Source of the DNA: an uncultured Cellvibrio sp.
GTDB taxonomy: Bacteria > Pseudomonadota > Gammaproteobacteria > Pseudomonadales > Cellvibrionaceae
NCBI GenBank assembly: GCA_946481095.1
Contig: CAMLML010000072.1
Span: 1-24,050, forward strand
Direction of reading: 5' to 3'
DNA: 24,050 nucleotides
The stretch's first letter is position 1. The number at the start of each line of letters is the position of its first letter. Below are positions 7,550 through 14,924 of this stretch, in pieces. Under the pieces are notes generated by a model. That model worked only from the letters and a program-made list of their open reading frames with translations. It was not told the origin of the DNA and did not search any database. The position numbers and the translations under genes were made by a program.

Positions 7550-7923
7550 GTCAAATGCTCACGCGACCATCGACGGATAATGTCGGGTGCTGGATAGGCG
7601 TGTTGTGCCTGGGATAACACTGAGGTTGCAAATGATTTTTCCGGATCCTGCAATGGGTTTAATGGCGTTCCATCAGCAGCTGAAAATCGATAACTGAAAC
7701 TGACCAGGTTACTGATCCGGATTGCCACCAGAGAATGCAATGGCAGCGATGAATCTTTAAAAAAATCGGCCCTTAATTGCAATAACAAATTGAGCAGTTC
7801 TGTCTCGAAGCTGTCTTCCTCCGGGAGCCGTCGAAACTTGGTCACCAGTGACTGTAGCGGTTGTAGCCAATGCCCTTTGTTGAGATCAGTCAAAACGGTT
7901 TTCAGTGTTTGTGTGTCGTTCAT
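7546..7923 (-). CDS. Unknown protein coupled to TraI
   Basis: 125 residues, no family recognised. It is soluble-looking, with helical N-terminal residues 1-60 (including LLNLLLQLRADFF) and a C-terminal part ending IIRRWSREHLT. No signal peptide, membrane segment or cysteines. Its TGA overlaps the relaxase ATG (ATGA), so the two are made from one message and probably at linked levels. This suggests a relaxase accessory or oriT-binding role, which is inference from position alone. A modest purine-rich ribosome site (AAGAG) precedes the ATG. It is the first gene leftward from the divergent control region. Confidence 0.7.
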   Translation of the reverse strand: MNDTQTLKTVLTDLNKGHWLQPLQSLVTKFRRLPEEDSFETELLNLLLQLRADFFKDSSLPLHSLVAIRISNLVSFSYRFSAADGTPLNPLQDPEKSFATSVLSQAQHAYPAPDIIRRWSREHLT

Positions 7924-8044
7924 AGTTCGTTTGCTCTTAGCTTTTTGCGTTTCACTTTTTCAAGCCCTTTCCCATTTGACAGCCCTTTATCCCTTTCAAA
8001 AAAAATTAACCCTTCTGCTTTGCCTTTACCTTTGGCACTTTCCC

Positions 8045-8100
8045 GAACGGGCTTACTCGGATTAACAAGGAGAGTCAGCCCGTTCTTTCCGCGAAGCGGA
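8045..8100. repeat. 9-bp inverted repeat plus adjacent mini-hairpin
   Basis: GAACGGGCT (8045-8053) and its exact complement AGCCCGTTC (8077-8085), with a 23-base spacer, followed three bases later by TCCGC-GAA-GCGGA (8088-8100). Such clustered hairpins are common at nic-proximal oriT regions. Confidence 0.65.
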
Positions 8101-8153
8101 TAAGTGCGATTAACCCTTATATCTTTTGTACCGCTTTTTTTTTCAAATATCGA

Positions 8154-8188
8154 CAAACAATCTGTACATGCGAATTTCAGATTGTTTG
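8154..8188. repeat. Perfect 11-bp inverted repeat before traD
   Basis: CAAACAATCTG (8154-8164) and CAGATTGTTTG (8178-8188) with a 13-base spacer, ending 35 bases before the traD ATG. It is suited to a dimeric DNA-binding protein, a relaxosome, or a leader-RNA stem-loop. Confidence 0.75.
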
Positions 8189-8223
8189 CTGAATTACTCG
8201 TTGATCTCCCTATCATCTGCGCC

Positions 8224-10338
8224 ATGAATACACATCCTGTTGAAAATTTATTGCGCCCGCCGTTTGAAATGAGTTCATCCATTGCTTATTTCCTGGCGGG
8301 TTCATTAACACTGATATCACCCACTGTGTTGATGGGAGCTTTGAGCACGCCCTCATTGACGATTGGCATTGGTGCGGGATTATTTGCGCGATGTGCACAA
8401 CGATTTGTACAGGCAAGAAAATTATTAAAATACCAATACGAATTGCATGTATTGCCAAAATACGAAATTGATTCAAATGACATCGAGATCAGCAAGCAAC
8501 AATTATTTTTAGGATTGGGTTTTGAATGGACAGCGCGACATACACAACGCCGATTCGATTTTGATTTACGGGAAAATGATCACCACCGAAACCGCCATCA
8601 TCAGTCAAGCTACAAAGCGGCCCGCAAATTTGAAGAAATCGTGAGACGATCTACCTACACACGATGGATGGAATCGATCACCTGTAAAAAAGCCTGGTTC
8701 AATCCGTTTGCGCCCATACCGTACTCGGAAGGATTACCGGCATTACATGCAGTCGGTTTATGGGAAGCCGAACAAGCGATTTATGAAGCACAGGCCGAGC
8801 GTGTTGCACATACCTTTGTTGTGGGTACCACACGGGTCGGTAAAACACGTTTGGCCGAAATATTAATTGCGCAGGATATTCACAACGATGAAGTGGTGAT
8901 TGTGTTTGATCCCAAAGGCGATCCGGATTTATTAAAACGCACTTACATTGAAGCGGTAAAAGCAGGACGCGAACATCAGTTTTATTGTTTTCATTTGGGC
9001 TTTCCGGAAATCTCCGCACGCTATAACCCGGTAGGCAGTTTTGGTCGTATCACGGAACCCGCATCAAGAATTGCAGGCCAATTACCGGGTGAAGGGAATT
9101 CTGCCGCATTTAGAGAATTTACATGGCGCTATGTGAATATTATTTCGCGTGCACTCAATTCACTCGGCACCACGATTACCTATGATGCATTGCTGCGTTA
9201 CGGCTCGGATTTAGATCCGCTGTTAAGCGATTACCTGTCCTACCTGTTTGATAAACCGGAATACCAAAACGAATTACGACGTGCCGGTGCGAGTGATTGG
9301 CGCAAGACAGTCAACGATATTGTTAACAGCGATATTAAACAGGATAAAGCCACCGCATCGCGGGATCGTCGTGCCTGGGCTGCAGCACAAATATTCAAGC
9401 AATCCGGAATTAATGATGCGGTTGCGCTTGCACTGATCAAAACATTTGAATACGAAAAAAGTTTCTACGACAAATTGGTCGCGAGTTTATTTCCGTTACT
9501 GGAAAAACTCACCGCAGGATCTGTGCGCGATTTATTATCGCCGAATTACGATGATCTGGAAGATCCCAGACCGATTTTTGATTGGGATCATATTATTCGC
9601 ACTGGCGGCATTGTGTATGTCGGATTGGATGCGTTGTCGGATGCTGAAGTCGCGCAAGCGGTGGGTAATTCGATGTTTGCGGATTTAACGTCACGCGCCG
9701 GTGAAATTTATAAAAATGACGTGACGCTCGGATTGCCGGAAGAATTGGTAAAGCTCGCAAAGCGTCGAAGAATTTGTATTCATGGTGATGAGTTCAATGA
9801 ATTGGTCGGCAAAGAGTTCGTGCCTATGGCGAACAAATCCGGTGGTGCCGGATATCAATTAACGGTTTACACACAAACACTCTCCGACATTATTGCGCGA
9901 TTCGGAAATGCAGCAAAAGCGGGTCAAGTCGTAGGGAATTTGGGTAACGTCATTATGTTGCGTGTCAAAGAATTAGCGACCGCAAAATTAATCACTGATT
10001 TGTTACCAGAGGTGCGGGTTGATCATATGACACTGGTATCCGGAACCACTGATGATACTAATCCTGATTCGCCGAATGATTTTACGTCCAACGCCCAACA
10101 ACGTATCTCCAGCGAAAAAGTCAGCATGGTAACCGCAGGTGATTTGACTCGATTACCGAAAGGCCACTGTTTTGCGATGCTCGGTGGACGTCTTTATAAA
10201 ATTCGATTACCGCTCTTCAAAGAAACAGGCGAGCTGCCAAAAGATCTCGCGTTCCTCTATCAAAAAATGCGCGTGATTTACGATCAAGCGGCAATCAACG
10301 ATAGCTGGTATGACATCAAACCACTGAGGGCGGCGTAA
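8224..10338 (+). CDS. traD: Type IV coupling protein TraD (SXT/PFGI class)
   Basis: 704 residues. Hydrophobic N-terminal segments (about 20-58) anchor it in the inner membrane. Walker A is GTTRVGKT (Gly201 to Thr208) and Walker B is ICIHGDEF (Asp522-Glu523). The C-terminal part carries QTLSDIIARFGN and the region to LPKGHCFAMLGGRLYKIRLP, as in the TIGR03743-type TraD of SXT and PFGI elements. It is the hexameric ATPase that receives the relaxase-DNA complex and feeds it to the secretion channel. I chose ATG 8224 because an upstream in-frame GTG at 8104 would give a non-conserved, badly placed extension. No ribosome site precedes 8224, and a TATCAT at 8211 would put transcription almost at the ATG, so a leaderless message is possible. 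It is the first gene of the long transfer operon and ends in TAATG with the next gene. Confidence 0.93.
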   Translation: MNTHPVENLLRPPFEMSSSIAYFLAGSLTLISPTVLMGALSTPSLTIGIGAGLFARCAQRFVQARKLLKYQYELHVLPKYEIDSNDIEISKQQLFLGLGFEWTARHTQRRFDFDLRENDHHRNRHHQSSYKAARKFEEIVRRSTYTRWMESITCKKAWFNPFAPIPYSEGLPALHAVGLWEAEQAIYEAQAERVAHTFVVGTTRVGKTRLAEILIAQDIHNDEVVIVFDPKGDPDLLKRTYIEAVKAGREHQFYCFHLGFPEISARYNPVGSFGRITEPASRIAGQLPGEGNSAAFREFTWRYVNIISRALNSLGTTITYDALLRYGSDLDPLLSDYLSYLFDKPEYQNELRRAGASDWRKTVNDIVNSDIKQDKATASRDRRAWAAAQIFKQSGINDAVALALIKTFEYEKSFYDKLVASLFPLLEKLTAGSVRDLLSPNYDDLEDPRPIFDWDHIIRTGGIVYVGLDALSDAEVAQAVGNSMFADLTSRAGEIYKNDVTLGLPEELVKLAKRRRICIHGDEFNELVGKEFVPMANKSGGAGYQLTVYTQTLSDIIARFGNAAKAGQVVGNLGNVIMLRVKELATAKLITDLLPEVRVDHMTLVSGTTDDTNPDSPNDFTSNAQQRISSEKVSMVTAGDLTRLPKGHCFAMLGGRLYKIRLPLFKETGELPKDLAFLYQKMRVIYDQAAINDSWYDIKPLRAA

Positions 10339-11048
10339 TGGCGGATACCAATACACAGCCTACAAAGCCACGAAAAAAACACCATCACGGCCCCTGGGAT
10401 TGGTTATTTGCCTCGACCCTCGGTAATGGATTTCGATTTCTAAAATGGTCATTTCTGGCAATCGTGCTTTCTATCGTGATTGAGTGGGCTGGCATGATCT
10501 GGTTTTGGGGGCCTGAACATTCCAAACAGATTTTGGAAACCGAATTGGATTATTTAATTGATTTTAATCGCAATATGATTTTGGGTGTTTACCCCCGAGA
10601 TATCGCCATTCAATTCATGACGTTCACCGAAAACTGTATTTCATTTTTGGGGCTGCGCCGTTTTTCAGAATCGCTCGCGCAAAATGTCACAAGCCAGGCA
10701 GGTTATATCGCCTATTACGGACTGGAAGCCATGCTCAACACCCTGTTTATTTTCACTGTGCGGCTGGCAATCAGTGTGTCTGCCATTACGGGATTTATTT
10801 TAGTGGGTGTGGTGGCGTTTATTGATGGATTGGTTGAGCGTGATATTCGTCGTGCCTGCGGTGCAATGGAATCGGCGTTTGTTTATCACCGTGCGAAACG
10901 CGCCGTAGTGCCGCTTGTATTTTTCAGTTTTGGTGGATACCTGACGGCGCCTATATCACTGCATCCCGCTGTGGTGTTTTTACCGGTGATGGCACTCTTC
11001 GGACTTGCCATTTTTACGGCGACCAAACAATTCAAGAAATTTATTTAA
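10338..11048 (+). CDS. ICE membrane protein, TIGR03747 (PFL_4697) family
   Basis: 236 residues with a His/Lys-rich cytoplasmic start (KPRKKHHHGPWDWLF), membrane segments at about 36-57, 133-163, 190-205 and 211-228, and the conserved stretch VAFIDGLVERDIRRACGAMESAFVYHRAKR between helices. This matches the TIGR03747 integrating conjugative element membrane proteins, which normally sit beside traD, as here. Its start overlaps the traD stop (TAATG), so the two are coupled. The molecular role is not established; association with the coupling protein at the inner membrane is inferred from the conserved pairing. Confidence 0.88.
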   Translation: MADTNTQPTKPRKKHHHGPWDWLFASTLGNGFRFLKWSFLAIVLSIVIEWAGMIWFWGPEHSKQILETELDYLIDFNRNMILGVYPRDIAIQFMTFTENCISFLGLRRFSESLAQNVTSQAGYIAYYGLEAMLNTLFIFTVRLAISVSAITGFILVGVVAFIDGLVERDIRRACGAMESAFVYHRAKRAVVPLVFFSFGGYLTAPISLHPAVVFLPVMALFGLAIFTATKQFKKFI

Positions 11049-11080
11049 ATCATTTTTCGTTATTATTTAATGAGGTCACT

Positions 11081-11770
11081 ATGTCTGTACAGGAATTACC
11101 GGAATTTCCAAATGACAATACCGAGAGAATAGCCATCCCGGAAAAAAGAAATACGTCGGTAGAAAAATCCGGAAAACTGAATTTGGTACTGATGGTTTTT
11201 CTGTCCGTTATTTTATCGACTCTGATTTCAGGAACGCTGATTTTTTCAGACACTGCAAAAGACAAGGTGTTGTCCGTGTTTGGCATTCAGCCTGATCAAA
11301 AGCCAGATCCGCTACTGCCTATTCGAAATCAAATTACTCAACTGCTCGCTGATCAGCATCAGGTAAATGACTCGCTGAAAAAAGAATTATCCGACATCAG
11401 AATAGCCTTATCGAACAGCGATATGTCGAGAGAAACAGTGATCAATCGCATCGTAACGATTGAAAAAAATATGGCCACCTTCCGAAATGAAACCGTCAAA
11501 AAATTGGAAGACCAGAAAAAAATACTGGCTATTCAAAAAGCCAAAACCCTTGCTGCAGCAAAACCAAAAGAACCGGTCAATACAGTGTCGATTGTCAGCG
11601 TCCGGGGTTGGGGGAATACCGGTTTTGTCACACTGAAAGAAGGCCTGGACTATTCAGAACTGTTAACCGTTGGTGATTCCTGGCGTGGATGGCAAGTGCT
11701 CTCTGTAGATGCCAACACGCGTAAAGCAACGTTCCGTGTACACGATCAAGTGAAAGAGCTGGTGATGTAA
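11081..11770 (+). CDS. Bitopic coiled-coil protein, unrecognised
   Basis: 229 residues, no family recognised. A charged cytoplasmic N-terminus of about 32 residues is followed by one transmembrane helix (about 33-54, LNLVLMVFLSVILSTLISGTLIF-type), a periplasmic heptad-like helix (about 78-150, rich in Gln/Lys/Glu/Ile/Leu) and a beta-rich C-terminal domain (about 165-229: VRGWGNTGFVTLKEGLDYSELLTVGD, then SWRGWQVLSVD). The layout recalls VirB8, PilP or GspC-like bitopic scaffold proteins, but I cannot match the sequence to one. A ribosome site GAGG lies 5 bases before the ATG; its last A overlaps the next ATG. It occupies the slot upstream of TIGR03759 where PilL is usual in PFGI-1 type elements, so a channel or pilus scaffold role is inferred. 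Confidence 0.75.
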   Translation: MSVQELPEFPNDNTERIAIPEKRNTSVEKSGKLNLVLMVFLSVILSTLISGTLIFSDTAKDKVLSVFGIQPDQKPDPLLPIRNQITQLLADQHQVNDSLKKELSDIRIALSNSDMSRETVINRIVTIEKNMATFRNETVKKLEDQKKILAIQKAKTLAAAKPKEPVNTVSIVSVRGWGNTGFVTLKEGLDYSELLTVGDSWRGWQVLSVDANTRKATFRVHDQVKELVM

Positions 11771-12510
11771 TGAATGTGGTCGCACTTTGCTTCTTGTCCT
11801 TGATGCTTGCGCCGTTTACTTCGGCAGAATCAAAGGCTATCTCTAACAACTACAGCGATTGGGGATTAAGTCGTTATAGCCAGGTGTCTGAAAATGCCTG
11901 GGATTTTTGGCACCTGACAGAGCAAGAGTGGACACGCTATCAATACCTGATCGCGAACAGTCCCTGGGCGAAATGGGATCATCATGCGACACCATTACAA
12001 ATTCTCAGTTTTTATACTGCATCAAAAAGTGAAAAACGACGTTATGCCCGCATAGAGGCGGAACTCGATCAGTGGCGACAAGATGCCTCGGCAGAATTTC
12101 AAGCGCTCTACAACCGTGAACGGGAAATTGTGCATTCCCAATACCTGGAATTTATGTCAACCAAACGCATTGCGCTCGACACCATTTCGCTGCATGACAA
12201 GTTGAAATTATTTATCAGCGTCAATTCTTGTGATGCTGCTTGTCGTGCCTTGATGAAAACCCTGAATGATACCCAGGCGAAACTCGATATATTTTTACTG
12301 GATGCCAATGGCAAAACCGATGAGGTGATTTTTGAGTGGGCGAAATTGGCCAATGTGTCCGTGGAGCGCGTCAAAGTCAAACAAATTACCCTCAATCGGG
12401 AAAATGGAATGCTGGCAATCATTTCAAAATCGGATGGCAACCCCGCCCCAAAATTACCGAGTCTCTATAAGCAGGATACCGATGGAAAATTGATGAGGAT
12501 TCCGTTATGA
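11770..12510 (+). CDS. ICE protein, TIGR03759 (PFL_4693) family
   Basis: 246 residues with an N-terminal signal peptide (MNVVALCFLSLMLAPFTSAES). The segment WHLTEQEWTRYQYLIANSPW followed by TPLQILSFYTASKSEKRRYARIEAE is the hallmark of TIGR03759, in which the motif W-x-L-x-x-x-E-W-x-RY recurs. The C-terminal half (about 145-246) looks like a thioredoxin-type alpha/beta fold, with Cys-x3-Cys in SCDAACR at the active-site position, then FLLDANGKTDEVI. A periplasmic disulfide or scaffold role is plausible but unproven. It overlaps the genes on both sides, and is followed by the transglycosylase and TIGR03765 exactly as in PFGI-1. Confidence 0.85.
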   Translation: MNVVALCFLSLMLAPFTSAESKAISNNYSDWGLSRYSQVSENAWDFWHLTEQEWTRYQYLIANSPWAKWDHHATPLQILSFYTASKSEKRRYARIEAELDQWRQDASAEFQALYNREREIVHSQYLEFMSTKRIALDTISLHDKLKLFISVNSCDAACRALMKTLNDTQAKLDIFLLDANGKTDEVIFEWAKLANVSVERVKVKQITLNRENGMLAIISKSDGNPAPKLPSLYKQDTDGKLMRIPL

Positions 12511-13106
12511 AAATCATCTGGGCTGCTATCACATTGTTCATTTGCATGAATTCTGCCTTTGGAAATTCATCACTGGACATTCCACTCGCGTATAAAAAAA
12601 TTGCCGGATTGTATGGCATTCCGGAAGAAATATTATTTTCCATGGGTTTACAGGAAAGCGGGAGGACACTTAACGGAAAATTTATTCCCTGGCCATGGAC
12701 GTTGAATATCAATGAAAAAGGCTATCAATACAAAACCCGCCATGAGGCAGAAGTTGCGTTAATGCTGGCGATGTATGAAGCCAAACAACGCGGTGAGATT
12801 GGGCGGGTTGCCGTGGGCATTGGCCAAATTTACATGCCTGCGCATCACGATCAGTTTGCAACACCACTGCAGGCGTTGGATCCCACGATTAACTTACATT
12901 ATACCGCCCGATTATTGTCAACACATTACATCGACACCATCAAAGCGGGTGATCCGGATTGGTGGGTATCAGTGGGTCGTTATCACAGTCCCTATAAAGA
13001 AAAACCGGCGATTAAATATCGCAATCTTGTATTTAAACGTTGCGTAAAAATTTTTTCTCAATGTGAAAAATTTGGTACATCGATGAAAGGAGTGTCGCCA
13101 TCATGA
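12507..13106 (+). CDS. Lytic transglycosylase of the transfer system (SLT domain)
   Basis: 199 residues: signal peptide to about residue 20 (MKIIWAAITLFICMNSAFG), then a compact SLT fold. Catalytic Glu50 lies in GLQESGR; GIGQIYM (about 104-110) and RYHSP (158-162) are the usual substrate-groove motifs, with PWPWTLNI between. It cleaves peptidoglycan to open a path for the secretion channel, the role of VirB1-type proteins. The start overlaps the TIGR03759 stop by 4 bases (ATGA). The PFGI-1 homologue occupies the same position between PFL_4693 and PFL_4695. Confidence 0.92.
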   Translation: MKIIWAAITLFICMNSAFGNSSLDIPLAYKKIAGLYGIPEEILFSMGLQESGRTLNGKFIPWPWTLNINEKGYQYKTRHEAEVALMLAMYEAKQRGEIGRVAVGIGQIYMPAHHDQFATPLQALDPTINLHYTARLLSTHYIDTIKAGDPDWWVSVGRYHSPYKEKPAIKYRNLVFKRCVKIFSQCEKFGTSMKGVSPS

Positions 13107-13579
13107 AAACAATCATGCTGATCATTTTATTATTGTCGAATCCGGTATTGGCAAAACCGGAAGTCATTGCGGATTTTGGTGGGAAGCCGACTGGCATTCC
13201 AGATGTGAGCGCCATTTTACAATCTGCACCCAAAACAAAAAAACCACTGGGGCCAGTGTTTGATCCGTTTCCGGTTGAATCCAATCTTCAATTAGGAAGG
13301 CAGACCTCTTTTACGCACAACAAGCCTGTCGATAACCCTTTTTTTATTGTCAGTGGTGATGCGCAGTCCTTGCGATGGCTTTCAGAAAATTATCAATTCT
13401 TTGTAGAAGTGCAAGCAAAAGGACTCATCACCAATATTAACTCTCAGGAAGAGTTCGACAACATTCGAGCGCTGTTTCCTGATATTCGTTTAATGCCGGT
13501 CAATGTCGATGACTTGGCCGAGATTTTTAAAATCAATCATTACCCGGTGTTTATTACTAAAACGAGTGTAGAACAATGA
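13103..13579 (+). CDS. ICE protein, TIGR03765 (PFL_4695) family
   Basis: 158 residues, signal peptide to about residue 17 (ending NPVLA), a Pro-rich middle, then the conserved region NPFFIVSGDAQSLRWLSENYQFF to LMPVNVDDLAEIFKINHYPVFIT, typical of TIGR03765. The ending NHYPVFIT resembles the cis-proline segment of thioredoxin folds, but no CxxC is present. It is likely periplasmic, function unknown. The ribosome site AAAGGAG lies before the ATG, inside the preceding gene, and the two genes overlap by 4 bases. Confidence 0.87.
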   Translation: MKTIMLIILLLSNPVLAKPEVIADFGGKPTGIPDVSAILQSAPKTKKPLGPVFDPFPVESNLQLGRQTSFTHNKPVDNPFFIVSGDAQSLRWLSENYQFFVEVQAKGLITNINSQEEFDNIRALFPDIRLMPVNVDDLAEIFKINHYPVFITKTSVEQ

Positions 13580-13899
13580 TGAAATTATTCTCTATTTTCC
13601 TTTTTTTCTTGTTGGGATTTATGCCTGTCGCCAACGCGATTGAAACGACAGTCGATACCACAACCGAGAACGAAAAACGCTATCTGATCAAAATTGCAAA
13701 TGAATTGGCTTATTTACAAGAACTAACCCGCAAAGCCAAACAGTCCGCCGATCCTCACGCACGTATCTCGTTGGATTATGTAGCTCTTGAACATGATTTA
13801 CAGGAAATACGGCGTGCACTGGAAACACATATTACGGCACCTTCACGATCGCCACGACAGATGAACTCATTGGATTTGTCAGTCGGTGATTATCAGTGA
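13576..13899 (+). CDS. RAQPRD-family ICE protein
   Basis: 107 residues with a signal peptide (to about residue 22, ending PVANA) and one helical hairpin-like region: ELAYLQELTRKAKQSADPHARISLDYVALEHDLQEIRRALETHI. This pattern (AD-x-x-x-R-x-x-x-DY-x-x-L-x-x-DL-x-x-I) is that of the RAQPRD family of SXT and PFGI-class elements. The name-giving motif is degenerate here (SRSPRQ), but the downstream GDY ending is kept. Periplasmic; exact role unknown. It overlaps the gene before it by 4 bases. Confidence 0.85.
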   Translation: MMKLFSIFLFFLLGFMPVANAIETTVDTTTENEKRYLIKIANELAYLQELTRKAKQSADPHARISLDYVALEHDLQEIRRALETHITAPSRSPRQMNSLDLSVGDYQ

Positions 13900-13916
13900 G
13901 TGAAGGAGCAATCAAT

Positions 13917-14129
13917 ATGTTCAAACTTTTCTTTGGCTTGCCATCGAAAAGTCTGGTGATATTTTCGGTCATCGCTGTGTTTTTATTTGCGATATGCCTG
14001 ATGATGTTAATAAAAAAAGCGATGAAGGATAAATCCACTAACAAAAATTTTGACGAAGGTGATGTGCTCGCTGTGGTGTTAAGGGGCTTGCTGATGTTGC
14101 TGATTTTTACAGCAATGTTTTCTCTTTAA
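13917..14129 (+). CDS. Small ICE membrane protein, TIGR03758 (PFL_4701) family
   Basis: 70 residues with two hydrophobic segments (about 10-32 and 50-69) and the DVLAVVLRGLLMLLIF motif at the second helix, as in TIGR03758. It has a pilin-like size and topology. I chose ATG 13917 because AAGGAG lies exactly 8 bases upstream; an in-frame GTG at 13896 overlaps the previous stop but would place the ribosome site inside the gene. It lies directly before TIGR03745 as in PFGI-1. Confidence 0.85.
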   Translation: MFKLFFGLPSKSLVIFSVIAVFLFAICLMMLIKKAMKDKSTNKNFDEGDVLAVVLRGLLMLLIFTAMFSL

Positions 14130-14146
14130 TACTTATGGAGTTCGTT

Positions 14147-14539
14147 ATGGTTACTCAATGTTTGAATCATGTTGTTCGTGTGTGTAAATCAGTGTTGTCG
14201 AGCAAAATCAGTTTTGCGGTGTTGTGGATCCTCTTTGCAGTTTGTGCCAATGCTCAGGATGTGACTATGCCGACAGTCGAGATCGAAGGTATTGATGCCG
14301 ATACTTCGGCGGATAACATTTTGATTACCATTTTTAAATTTGTAGGAAAAATTGCAATCTGGGCAATTATGTTGGGTGCTGGTTTTGTTGCATTGCGCTC
14401 GATCATCAAATCCTGGATTAGTCAAAAACAAAATGATGAGGCTCGTTGGGGCGCCGTGATCGGTGATTCGATTGGTCATGTCATCATGGCGATTTTGATT
14501 ATCGCACTGGGTACATGGGTTCTGGGATTCCTGGCCTAA
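14147..14539 (+). CDS. ICE membrane protein, TIGR03745 (PFL_4702) family, pilin-like
   Basis: 130 residues. A hydrophobic signal segment ends near AVCANA, followed by an acidic stretch (MPTVEIEGIDADTSADN) and two membrane helices (about 58-80 and 108-128) separated by a Lys/Asp-rich loop (SWISQKQNDEARWG). Small size, a cleavable leader and two helices resemble VirB2/TraA-type pilins, and I infer a pilin or channel-lining role. I chose the Met at 14147 because TGGAG lies 6 bases upstream; the ATG at 14135 is part of that ribosome site. Confidence 0.82.
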   Translation: MVTQCLNHVVRVCKSVLSSKISFAVLWILFAVCANAQDVTMPTVEIEGIDADTSADNILITIFKFVGKIAIWAIMLGAGFVALRSIIKSWISQKQNDEARWGAVIGDSIGHVIMAILIIALGTWVLGFLA

Positions 14540-14561
14540 CCGTTAATTTGGATTCGACAGT

Positions 14562-14924
14562 ATGTCACCTGAAGAAGACAGATTGGCAGATGCCGTCAAC
14601 CAGGAACCCATCGTGTTCAATGATTGCACACAGAAAGAGCTCGCCATCTCATTTGGTGGCGGCCTTGTTCTGGGTGTCATCATAGGAATTTTTCTGGGTG
14701 CCTCTGTTGGCATGATCATGTTTGGCCTGGTTCTGGGTTTAATTCTGGGGCTGGGTCTTTCATGGGCCTCCATGTTTTACATCAAATATATCCGTCAAAA
14801 ATATTACGAAACCTGGCTTGCTGAACAAGTGTTTCTGCTCAAGCGTGCGCTGGGTTTTGGTTCGCATAAACCGTTTATCGATTCTACTCAACGTTTTGGC
14901 AAAGGGGTAAAACGCCGTGAGTGA
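14562..14924 (+). CDS. Conjugative transfer protein, TIGR03750 family
   Basis: 120 residues. The N-terminus NQEPIVFNDCTQKELAIS is characteristic of TIGR03750 (DUF3487), then a very Gly-rich hydrophobic pair of helices (about 30-75, with repeated LGLxxGxxLG), then a basic region RQKYYETWLAEQVFLLK and GFGSHKPFI. The architecture resembles TraL/VirB3, which pairs with the VirB4 ATPase in the inner membrane; that parallel is inference. The next gene starts inside its last codons. Confidence 0.83.
   Translation: MSPEEDRLADAVNQEPIVFNDCTQKELAISFGGGLVLGVIIGIFLGASVGMIMFGLVLGLILGLGLSWASMFYIKYIRQKYYETWLAEQVFLLKRALGFGSHKPFIDSTQRFGKGVKRRE

Larger units (their letters stand above)
7924..8223. promoter_or_regulatory. 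Divergent traI/traD intergenic region, candidate oriT
   Basis: 300 bases between the leftward relaxase operon and the rightward transfer operon. From left to right: a pyrimidine-rich tract with CCCTT words (7963-8015), a TTGACA at 7976, ATTAAC words at 8005, 8061 and 8109 (the first and last as ATTAACCCTT), a perfect 9-bp inverted repeat GAACGGGCT/AGCCCGTTC (8045-8053, 8077-8085), a TCCGC-GAA-GCGGA mini-hairpin (8088-8100) and a perfect 11-bp inverted repeat (8154-8164, 8178-8188). Proximity to a MobH relaxase and this density of repeats make it the best oriT candidate in the window. It must also carry the divergent promoters, none of which I can place firmly. Confidence 0.5.

Noticed and set aside
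8104..8223. Upstream GTG start for traD
   Set aside because: The added 40 residues are not domain-like, there is no ribosome site, and the segment contains the 11-bp inverted repeat.
7920..8282. 120-residue minus-strand frame spanning the traI/traD gap, whose stop overlaps the next ATG as ATGA
   Set aside because: It reads through the repeat-rich gap and into the traD N-terminus on the other strand, its product is low-complexity Lys/Gly/Arg, and no start with a ribosome site is seen. The ATGA overlap keeps it as a weak possibility, but a non-coding control region explains the repeats better.
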